A stretch of DNA of 64,000 nucleotides, taken from assembly GCA_034401795.1 (NCBI GenBank), contig CM067367.1, forward strand, positions 85,764,079 to 85,828,078. Direction: 5' to 3'. Positions 28,001 through 40,000 of the stretch are shown piece after piece. Every line of letters begins with the position of its first letter. Position 1 is the stretch's first letter. The position numbers were made by a program, and so were the translations under genes. Source of the DNA: Chaetoderma sp. LZ-2023a. Its lineage: Eukaryota; Mollusca; Caudofoveata; Chaetodermatida; Chaetodermatidae. The notes under the pieces are model-generated. The model saw only the letters and a program-made list of their open reading frames with translations, did not search any database and was not told the DNA's origin.

Positions 28001-31000
28001 TTAATACTCATATCAGCTAAAAACGGCTTCTGCAGTGATTTTGAGAAATGTCCACTTGCAGACCAAAAGAAGACTATTTTTGAAAATTTACCACTGGAAT
28101 GATTGGCTCGGTTATCGAGCCAGTCATTCCATTGGTCAATTTTCAAAAATAGTCTTCCCTAATAATTTTCGTCATGAATATCAAAATATTTCCTTACTGA
28201 ATCTCCATTTGCAAGCCAAGAGACGACTGTTCTTTAAAATTTATCACTGTAATGACTGACTTGGTTATCGAGCCAGTCATTCCAGTGGTAAATTTTCAAA
28301 AATAGTCTTCGCTTGGCCTGAAAATTGACATTCCTCAAGGTGACTGTAGAGGCAGGGTTTGTTCAACTTCTCTATGAAAGTGTTAAATACTCAGACATGC
28401 TACATGTATGTCAATACTGTCTTCTGGAATTCTATGTTACACGATAATTATCTTTCTGATCTGGTACATGTACACATGTATTTGCCGATGAAAAATGAAG
28501 AAAAATATATAAATTTCTTCAGAACTTTATGCTTTACATATCACCTGAGTAATCAGCATAGGATGAATTGCAAATGGATGGGTCCATTTCAACCTGTGCA
28601 ACAGCTCCCAGTGAAAATTGTTTCAAAATATTCAAGAGAATGTTTATTATACAATTTGTACACCTTCGTGACATGTGTTGATTTTTGTGACAGATCTATG
28701 TCATTTTGATTGTGGCGTCGGCTAACTAATTACGTACATGTAATTGGGACGTCGGATACTTGAGTGACAGATCAGATCTCTCCATTCCCTTATAGTTCAC
28801 TAGAGTTGACATAGAACCTGGTTTATACACATGTACATGTACAATAATATAATTAGATAATTACATTGAGCTAGTCAAGACATACATGTAGGATTTTAAC
28901 ACACCTTATTACAAGTAAAGAATAACCTAATCGGGTAACACACATTAACTATATCCTGAAATGTTTTGCATTAGTGCTGCATAGTGTATAAATGCGTATA
29001 AATGAATACCAATTTCTGAAATGCCTCATCCATAGCACAAACAAGTAGTTAGCATCGTATTGATTCTTGTTGTTGTGCTGACATTGTGTCAATGCGACAG
29101 GTATTGTGTATCTATTGTCCCAATAAATTCCAGCTGGTGTGTAAGAAAATAAATACATCAGCCCATTATGACTTGTACACAGTTTAAATATGACCACCTG
29201 TCATGCCTATTCTCCCCATTACTTCCTTGTATGTCTCGGGTGGCTAATTATCCCCACAAGTTTTGAATAAACAGAGGGGATATTGTAATTGCCTCTGTCC
29301 ATCCATTTGTCACTCTGTTTGTCTATCCACCCATCTATCCGCCTGTCTGTCTGTCCGTCTGCCTATCTCATCCGAACTCATTTGATGAAATTCAACAAAA
29401 TTTGCTATGTGAATTACTGATGTGATTGTGGATTCGTCCAGTTATGTTTATATTAGTCTTCACCCCCCTGAATGGTGGTGGTGGTGGTGGTGGTGGTGGT
29501 GGTGGTGGTGGTGGTGGTGGTACTGCAGAACATCAAAGTTGGTGAAAGCATGGGGATTTGCGATGGCGTGCTATTGACTGGACATTATAGTTGCAGGGTT
29601 TCTTCTTATACCTGTTATATTTGGCTTTTGGTCATAATCTTCAACTTGTCATATATGATACGGTATGATTTCAGTTTCATTCAATAAAGGGATCTGATAT
29701 GTCATTCAAGTACACATGTATCTAACAGCATAATTAAACACACCACATGCTATACTGACACCATAATCAAACACATTACATGTTATATTGACACCATAAT
29801 CAAACACATTATATGTTATATTGACACCATAATCAAACACATTACATGTTATATTGACACCGTAATCAAACACATTACATGTTATACTGACACTATAATC
29901 AATGACATCACATGTTATACTGACATAACAATCAAACACATTACATGTTATACCGACATAACAATCAAACACATCACATGTTATACCGACATAACAATCA
30001 AACACATCACATGTTATACTGACACCATAATCAAACACATTACATGTTATACTGACACCATAATCAAACACATTATATGTTATACTGACACAACAATCAA
30101 ACACATCACATGTTATACCGACATAACAATCAAACACATCACATGTTATACTGACACCATAATCAAACACATTACATGTTATACTGACACCATAATCAAA
30201 CACATTATATGTTATACTGACACCATAATCAAACACATTACATGTTATATTGACACCGTAATCAAACACATTACATGTTATACTGACACTATAATCAATG
30301 ACATCACATGTTATACTGACATAACAATCAAACACATTACATGTTATACCGACATAACAATCAAACACATCACATGTTATACCGACATAACAATCAAACA
30401 CATCACATGTTATACTGACATACATGTACATGAACAGTCAAACACATCACCTGTTAAACTGACATAACAATCAAACACCACATGTTATACCGACATAACA
30501 ATCAAACACGTCACATGTTATACTGACATAACAATCAAACACATCACATGTTATACTGACACCATAATCAAACACATCACATGTTATACATGTACTGGCA
30601 TAACAATCAAACACCTCACATGTTATACTGACATAGCAATCAAACACATCACATTTTACTGACATAACAATCAAACACATCACATGTTATACTGGCATAA
30701 CAATCAAACATGTCACCTGTTTTACGGACATTAGAGCTGGGTGGTATTGATATTTACATGACGGTACCGGGACCATGAAAGAATACCACGGTATACCGTC
30801 ATCTGAGCTTGAGGCATGCCACGAAATTAGAACAATTTTTTCCATTTCCTTTTCACTTCCATCTCCAATCAACGGTAAATATAGGTAAAATAAATAAATC
30901 GGCTTCCTGATTTAGAAAAGAAAAACATGGCTATTGCGACTGTTTAGTTTCACGATTTTATTAGGTCACTATTTTTATTGACGTAATATCATTCACGGGA

Positions 31001-34000
31001 ATATCGGTCAAAGGGTGTGGTCGACTCGCTAACTATAACCCGCTGTTTGAGACATTGGGGTGCACTATTTTCAATCTGGATTGTTCTTGCTATTAATGCG
31101 TGCGACCAGCAAATGGTAAATTTTATTTTGGCAGTCGAGCGCTTTGATAAACAGAGTCCAGACAAAATCCACGGGTATTTAAACGGGGCGAGTGTTGTAC
31201 GCTTTTATTTCTGTTGGAGTCGTATATTCTGTTACTCGTGAAAACAGGCCTATACACATACATATAACACGACATTGAATATAGCCGATTCCAAAGCTTC
31301 TGATAATTACCGAGTACCCGATGTGCAGACTCGTTACTCGCCATTCTTCACGTGAACAATGCGTGTAAAAAGCTATTTCCGCGAACTTCCGACGTAGCCA
31401 GTTGAAAAATGAATTACAAAAACTAAAACACTATAATTTTTAGGTGTCGTTACTTAAACTGGATTTAATCCGTAAAGAAATTTCTTAAAACAAGCCAGAA
31501 ATATAAAAAATAACGACTTCAACGCTGCTCGTTGTTAATAAATTAGCACGTGATCAAAACGGCACGTGATCAAAACGGCGTGAGCAAATACTATGTTTTA
31601 GTACATTTTCATTGATAAATTCAGCATAGTAATGTATTTCCCCACGGTCTAGTTCATGAACAACCAATCAGATATGTCTTCGCGAGATCGCTGTTGTGTT
31701 TGAATAGCACGCAGTTTGTATGTTATTTTGTTATTCTAGCGTGTTTGTTCGGTGACAAAATGCTTGGAGTAATAAATTACAAATAATAGAAATGGGAATA
31801 GGGAATATATTATAGTGTAATTACTACCGGCGGACGGCCAGAGAATGAGTTTAGATGTTTTAAATAAGGCAATTTTACTGTGAGTCTTTCAAGACGTACG
31901 TTTGACATACAATTCTGCCTGTCATTATTTTGTAATTGACGTCTTGACATTTGTTTTTACAACAACACTTTCACCTGAACTCGGCTAATAGTTAGGGATG
32001 CCCGTATTTTTTGCACTATTAGCACTTATTTACCCTTGGTCAAGTCAGATTTTATGAATATATTTCTCAAATATTGCTCAAACATTATGGACGGTATTCA
32101 CGGTATTTGGAAATGTCAACGGTCACGGTATCGGTCCACGGTATACCGCGGTCCTCACGGTACTACCGTCAGACCGCCCAGCTCTAACGGACATAACAAT
32201 CAAACACATCACATGTTATACTGACACATTTTGTACATGTACATGTAACAGTCAAACACATCACAGGTTATACTGACATAACAGTCAAACACATCACATG
32301 TTATACTGACATAATAATCAAACACATCACATGTTATACTGACATAACAATTAAACGCACCACATGTTATACTGACATAACAATCAAACATGTCACCTGT
32401 TATGCTGACAAAACAATCAAACATGTCACCTGTTATGCTGACATAACAATCAAACACACCACATGTTATACTGACATAACAATCAAACACGTCACATGTT
32501 ATCAAGCCAGTCATTCCAGTGTTAAATTTTCAAAAATAGTCTCTTGCTCTGCAAATGGACATTTTCTATGCAAAAATTTGAAATTTTTCAGACATTCTAG
32601 GGTTAAAGGTGAAGATGCTAATCATTTAACCATTGCACTGATAAATTCCTGTATCTCAATCTCACGGTGTGGGAAACAAAACACAAACGCTGCTGAATAT
32701 TTTGAGATTAATATGACCCAGGAAGCCATCCATTGCTGCCCTAGGAAGCAATGGCTTCCTGTCATATTAATTTCAAAATATTCAACAAAATATGCTATAA
32801 ATCATACAGAATTTAGACTTTCAGGGATTTTTCATTGAAATATTTTAGTTCCAATGTACTCATAGGTCATCAAAGCGATTGAGCATTGAGTTTCTAAAAT
32901 GTCATTTAAAACAGTATTCTTCATGAAATTTATGTTTAAATACACAATAAGTCTTAGAATGATCTATTTTTAGGGCAAACATTACCACATAATGGACTCA
33001 TGATCAAGCGATTTCACTTACTTCATTGTCCTATGACTCACTTTGACCTCATTTATAAGTAGCAAACATGACAATGTTATAAATGAGGTGATTGCTGTGT
33101 CCAAAGATATTTTCAAAAACTTTACTGTATACATGTGTGCCACATTTGAGCTTTGATCGCCGCAGGCTTCCCGATGTGTTATATTAATTTAATGAAAATT
33201 ACAAGACTTTAAAAGTATCTATACCCGGAAATAAGAATTGGCAAATGTTCGAGAAATTGTGCATTCCACGTTTTAAAGGCTATTAATCCTACTGTTATTT
33301 TTGTGTCGCCTGCGAAGCAGAAATGAGACATACATGTGTACATGTAAACTGGTATCACTTTTCCGATGGCGACAATGACGATGGTGGCATCAACGTTAAA
33401 TTTCAGCATTTAGCAAATCATCTTTGGCTATACATTTTTATATTAGCATTGCTTAATACCGTAATTTTGTGTCTATATTGCACAGTTTTTGCTCATTTTG
33501 CTCCAGGTCGAGGGAGTTGCGTATGTATTATGCATTAGTATAAACTTTATCACATTTTTGGGCTCAAAATTTTGGGTCAGAACGACCTCCCTGATACAAT
33601 TCAGCCCAAAAATGCGATCTCATCAAAGGGAAACCACTCTCCTCTTGCCTGCCGTATTGCAATAACCAATATTATGGGCTACATTGTGTGTAATAATTGT
33701 ATTCTATGTAATATTTGTAAATCATATGTGTATGATTCTTAAATGATGAAATAAAACTCAAACTGACAAGTCATTGTACATGTATTATCGTAAACCAACA
33801 TAAAATGACCCAAAACAATGTAAGAAATAAAATTAGGTTAGATGCCTTCTTAAGCTGGACAACCAAATTAAAGCTCTTTTGTGATTGGAGGAATTCCACT
33901 TAACTGTATCTGGACTGAACTCGTCCTATAGCCTAATAAATCATGTGATTTCTATCTTTTCGCTATGCCATTTTATGTCAAACTTTGGATTAATTTTGAT

Positions 34001-37000
34001 GAAATAAACAATGTTTATTAAAATATAGGCAGTGTTTAGATGGTCCCAATTAATAATTTCACTGCTGCGATGATGGATATAAGGTATACATTAAGTATAG
34101 GCATAAGATGTTAAGCCCCTGTTTAAGACTATATGCTCGGCCTCAACGCGGTGCAGGGGTGTAACCCACTGGGTGTCAATCCAGACATTTGGAGGGGCTA
34201 ACCAGAGCATTATGCACAACGCTAATGAAATGACACTTGGAGATCGAATCAACCGAAATGGTGCTGACTCTGTGAGGATCCGCCAGGCAGGTGCAGCGCC
34301 GGGCTCCACGCCTCGAAGGAGCCCACCCTTAGCTACTGGAGGTCCCATCAACTCATCTTGTGGAGCCAGGGGACGAGGATGGAGAGCTACTGGCCAACCG
34401 AAAGAGAAGACCAAACCCAAAGAGAACCCCAGTATCAACATCATGCACTGGAACGCAGAAGGGGTTACCAACAAGAAATCAGAGCTCGAACAGTTCCTGC
34501 ACGAAAACAACATTGATATCTGCTGCATCCAAGAGACGCACCTGCAAGAAGGAAAACCATTTAAGATCAGAGGTTACCAGATTTTCCGGTGTGATCGAAG
34601 AGGAAGAAAGAAAGGCGGGGTGATCACCTTGGTCCGAAACAGCGTGAACGCCAGCCAGATTAAAACTTTTATGGAAGAGGCAGAATATATCAAGATCAAG
34701 GTAACAACCAGCAACTCTGTGATTGACATTGTCAATTATTACTGCCCTAATGACAAGAATCTCTCACTTGACACAATCCAGGCCCCGGACTGCCACTTCC
34801 TCATTGCGGGAGACTGTAATAGCCAGTCCCAGAGCTGGGGATACAGAACACTTGATAAACGAGGAGAAGACATTGAAGCATGGCAAGATGAAAAGCACCT
34901 TTTACTTGTCAACGATCCCACAGATCAGCCTACCTTCTACTCGCGCCAGTGGCACTGGAGAATAACGCCGGACTTGGCATTTTGTACAGAAGACATTCAC
35001 AGAAACCTCAGTAGAGTGGTCGGATCGCAGTTAGGAGGAAGCGACCACCACCCAGTCCTCCTCTCTCTTTCTGGAAGTATTTCGACAAGTTCACCTCAAC
35101 ATCCATGGTGGAACTACAAAAAGGCAAATTGGAGTCTATTCGGCATTCGTTCTAATGAGCTTACCCAAAATATGTAGAAGGGAGAAACATCAACAATGTG
35201 GTCAAGGAATTTAATTCAAGTATTCTCAAGGCTGCCAATGAAGCGATTCCTCGAGGGTTCAGGAAAAACTACCGCCCCTACTGGACAACAGAACTGCAAG
35301 CAGCACATGATAAACTAGACAAGGCTAGAGAAGATGCACGGGGTAATCCCTGTCATGAAAACCACTTCACGCTACAACAAACTAAAGCCAGGTATCTAAA
35401 GACCAAGCTGGAGGCCAAAAGAAGAAGCTGGAGGGAAAAGATGGCAGGGTTTAATTTAGAGAGAGACACCACAAAGCTATGGAGACTGACTAAAGCACTG
35501 AGTGATGAGGGTGTCGGGGAGAGAAGATTACTCTTGAAGAAGATGGACAAACACTGACAGGAAAGATGGCTGCAGATGCCTTTGCGAAGGCATATGCAAA
35601 AGAAAGCAACATTTCTATACCACGAATGCATCAAAAAGAGGTTAGAAAATAGCAAAAGGAAAGAACAGACACCAACACTCACAATGCAATGAAATTTGAC
35701 ATTAGTTTAGCAGAACTGAAGAAGGCTATCCGCCAATTGAAGAAGAAGAAATCTCCAGGGCCAGATGGCATTACGATTGAAATGATCCAACACCATGGTA
35801 ATGCATCTCTCCGCAAGTTGCTAGACATCTTTAATCTCAGTTGGACCAATGGAGAGGTTCCTCAGTGCTGGAAGGAAGCCAGAATGACGCCTATTCTGAA
35901 AAAAGGGAAGAACAAGACGAAAGTGCTGAGCTACCGTCCTATCAGTCTTACAAGCTGCATATGCAAGACCATGGAGCGCATCATCAACCAGCGGTTGCAG
36001 TGGTACCTGGAGTCGGAGAACATTATAGTTTGAGAGCAGGCCGGCTTCAGAAGGTACAGGAGCACAGAAGATCAAACAACACATCTTGCACAGGTCATAG
36101 AGGACACTTCAAGCCAAGAAGGTGATGCTAGCTGCCTTTATCGATCTGCAGAAGGCATTTGACAAGGTGTGGAAGGATGGCCTCCTTATGAAGCTCCAGC
36201 GCACAGGCATCAGTGGCAACATGTTCCGATGGACCAAGTCATACCTACACAATCGCCGAGCTAGGGTGCTGGTGGATGGACAATCTGGACAGAATGTGTT
36301 GCTGAGACAAGGGGTGCCACAAGGCGGAGTATTATCACCAACTCTGTTCATAATCTTCATTAATGACATTGTAGCAGAGCTGCCCAATGGGATCCAAGCC
36401 ACCCTCTATGCAGATGACCTCGTACTCTGGTGCACCGAGGAGTACACAACGACTGCCATGTACAGAATGCAGCTCGCCTTGGACAGAATTACAGCTTGGG
36501 CCAATCGCTGGTGTATTACCATCAACAAAGAAAAATCATCAGCCACGCTATTCTCACTGTCCACCAAAACCAAGGTTGGCATTCTGACACTGGGCGGTAC
36601 TCCACTCGAGTACAAGGACCAGCAGACATACCTGGGAGTCACCTATGACAGAAGATTAACATGGAAGGAGCACATCCAGAACGCAGAGGCAAAGGCCAGA
36701 AGAAAGCTAAACATCATGAGGAAGCTGGCAGGAACAAAGTGGGGTGCCAATAAAAGGATCCTCAAGACCATCTACCTAGGTGCCGTACGACCACACCTTG
36801 AGTATGGATCCAGCTCACGGATGACAGCAGCTAAATCTCATCAACAGAACCTCAACAGAGTACAAAACCAGGCGCTGCGCATCATCACTGGTGGAATGAG
36901 ATCAACACCAATAGAAAAAATGGAGCAGACAGCAGGCATCCCCCCACTTAGCAAAGGAAGGGAATGCAAAGCACTGATCCAAGCTGCAAAGTTCAAATCG

Positions 37001-40000
37001 TTCAACAACCACCCGATGAAGATCAGGCAAGCACAGTTGTCATCAGGAAGACTTAAAAGATCAAGTTTTGTGAAAGAAACAAAAGCATTCAAAGGAAACA
37101 CCAAGAATGTTGCCAGCACAAATGGAAGACCCAAACCACACCCTTGATCCTCCACCCTGGGAAAACAAACTAGAGAGCATAGCTATTCACACCACAGTAC
37201 CTCATCTCACAACCAAAGATGAACACAGTGATGTGAGCAAGAAGGCCCTGACCCTAGCCATGCTGGAAGAAATGTACCCTCAGGAGACATGGATAAGGAT
37301 CTACACAGATGGATCAGCCAAAGATGCACTTAGGAGCGGAGGTGCCGGACTGCACATACAGTATCCAAACGAACAACATGAGTCAGCTGCAATACCGACA
37401 GGCAAACACTGCACAAACTACAGAGCTGAAGTCAAAGCACTGGTTCATGCAGCTAATACCATCAGCAGAACAGCAGACCCTATTGCACAGATTGTCTTTT
37501 TATCTGATGCCCGCTCCGTCCTTGAGGCTATCACCAAAGGTAAGCTGCCACAACTTGAAGAAGCACTACAAACCATCAAATGCTTTCGGATAGCACTGCA
37601 GTGGATCCCCTCACACTGTGGAGTCCAAGGAAATGAGGAAGCAGACAAGATGGCAAAGGTGGGTGCAGAAGAGAATCAGACAGAAAACATGGTTACCCAT
37701 ACAGAGATGAAGACTATCATCAAGTCACACTATAGAACACCTCAATCAGAAGATGCCTACCATCATCTCTCGAGGCCAGAGCAATAGACCATTTTTCGTC
37801 TCAGAACTGGACACAACAGACTAAACCAACACATGTACAGGCGGTTCCACCTTACGACATCGCCCGCTTGTCCTTGTGGAGAAGCAGAACAGACCACAGA
37901 GCACATACTTCAATGTTGCAGTACATATCAGCTGCTGAGAGAAGAGATCTGGCCTTTGTCAACCTCTTTTCTTGAAAAGCTGTATGGCCATGTGGAAGAA
38001 CTGCAGAAAACCACAGATTTCATCTTGAGAACGGCTCTCTAAGTGTGATACCAGCGATCGAAAAGAAGAAGAAGATGGTAAGAATTTCTGGCATGATAAA
38101 TTTAGAATGTGTTCTAATTTTGTGTTATTTTTGTATCATTTTTTTTTCCAATTTTTGCTTGAAATTTGCCTAATAGAAGTCTTCACCCTTTTTCTGAGGT
38201 TTGGATTTAAAGAATTTCCAGCCCTTGTCCTATTAGAAGCCGTGGTTACGAATGAGGTTTTTACGGTACCAATTTTCATTCGTTTGAAAAATGTTTTGCA
38301 ATCTTTCTGAACTACATGTATGACTGCGTGTTATATACCTGTATACGGTTTTTTTGGCTCATATGTTGTCAAATTTTGCTGTGTGTGTTATCTATTAGTG
38401 CGCAATATAGACACAAGTTTACGGTACAAATGAGACCAAGCTTGGGCACGTGATCGCCTATACCATACAGTGCCAGCATGATGATAATCAGGTCACTAGT
38501 TCAAGTTCAGGATTGGTCAATCCTATTGGAACTAAACTTGAATACATGGTTACCATGATGATATTGAGGTCACAAGGTCAAAGTTCAAGTTCACTGTGAC
38601 AAAGAAGAGACCGGCGAAACATATAATTCTGCTGAATTTTCGTTACCTGACTAGACTACATGTACTATGCCTAGTGGCATAGTCATTTTAAATGAAGCAC
38701 CATCCATTAAATTTATATCATTCTGTGTCGAAAACAATGTGAACTATTATTCAATTCCACCGTAATTTAATGGCATTCCTATTTGTGTTATGTTTTGCAG
38801 TCAGCGAAGATGGGGACTGTTATGGGTGTCTACCTGCCATGTATTCAGAACATATTCGGTGTTATCCTGTTTGTTCGTATGATGTGGATTATCGGTATGG
38901 CGGGAATCCTACAAGGTTTCTTCATCATCTTTATGTGCTGTCTCACAGTGAGTCACATGAAATATGTTTTGTTGGTGACATTTATATAAAAATGGAAACT
39001 ACATGTACTTCTTTAATCCTTTAGCCTCTGAAATTCCAGTGTGTTGGATGCAAGAAAGGTATATACAGGTAAGCTGTTGAATATTTTGAAACTAATTTAA
39101 CTGGAACCTAGGCAGCAACAGCTTCCAGTCAAATTAGTTTCAAAATATTCAACATAATATGCCTTGTCAAAAGAGATTCTGCTATTTCTGGCCTGTGAGT
39201 CTTAAATGGTTAAAGAGGTACTCATTAACACTATTGTGGTTAATGCAGCTTAACCAGTTGTCTTGACGCATGTCCACTTACAGGTCAAGAGGTTATTTTT
39301 GTAATTTACTTATTCAAATGTTAAGTTTTAAACGTCTTCTTTGCCTGTAAATTGACATTTAATTAGACCGTGTTCTCGCTAGAGAGTTAATCGGGAATAA
39401 CAGCATACTTCAGTATGGCGTTATTCCCGATTAAGTCTCTAATGAGTACACGTCCTAAGAGAAATCTTATTCTTTGGCCCAACTAAATCAGAAATTCCTC
39501 ATTAATTCAACATCAAAACTAAAAAATTATATTAATGTATAGCGAATGAAATTATAATACATGTTATGTTAAGATTTATTTCGTTTCATTACATCGAGGT
39601 ACATAAGTTAACCCATGCCACTCAGTATTTTATCTTTTACTGTGTCAATCGCAAAGGAACTGGTATTCATTTTCCAACATTTTGGTGAATAATGTTGCTG
39701 TCTATGACAGCAAGATCTTCCACCAAATTTGTTGAAAAATGAATACCAGTTCATGATGTTCTATTGGAGAGTTTTGTATTATATTGTCTCTTTAATGGTC
39801 ATGATTTGTCAAGAACGTTGATGAATTTTAGTGAAGAATATTTGTTCAAATTTTACAACTGGAATGACTGGCTCGGTTATTGAGCCAGTCACTGCTGTCG
39901 TAAATTAACAAAAAAAATCTCTTGGCTTATAAATAGAGATTTCACAAGACCACTGTTCAGTCCGGCTTTTAGAATTAAAGAGTTAAAACTCTTCATATGT

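Larger units (their letters stand above)
34106..38078 (+). mobile_element. I-type non-LTR retrotransposon (LINE), near full length, decayed
   Basis: Apurinic-type endonuclease, reverse transcriptase, RNase H and a Cys-rich tail occur in that order on the plus strand, as in LINEs of the I group and its relatives. The 3' end is a short AAGAAGAAGAAG tail without poly(A), also typical. No separate ORF1 is seen upstream, so the copy is either 5'-truncated or from an ORF1-less lineage. Four or more frame changes and stops inactivate it. It lies in the KCC intron before exon 4, in sense orientation. Confidence 0.9.

Noticed and set aside
29706-30431. 241-aa minus-strand ORF with an 11-residue Cys/Asp/Tyr-rich repeat
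   Set aside because: It is a direct translation of the 33-bp satellite. The period is a multiple of three, the frame is lost wherever the array changes, and the remaining parts (30471-30683, 32209-32514) are further array pieces.
31017-31241. ORFs inside the hAT copies (also 53527-53865) as transposase remnants
   Set aside because: They lack hAT signatures (DDE segments, BED zinc finger, dimerisation block) and differ by frame between the copies.
19420-32500. CRISPR-like regularly spaced 33-bp repeats
   Set aside because: Units are head to tail with no unique spacers, in an animal intron context with no cas genes. These are satellites.
38770-39024. 84-aa ORF over KCC exon 4
   Set aside because: Out of frame with the TM1 sequence, which is in the frame starting at 38801 with proper splice sites.
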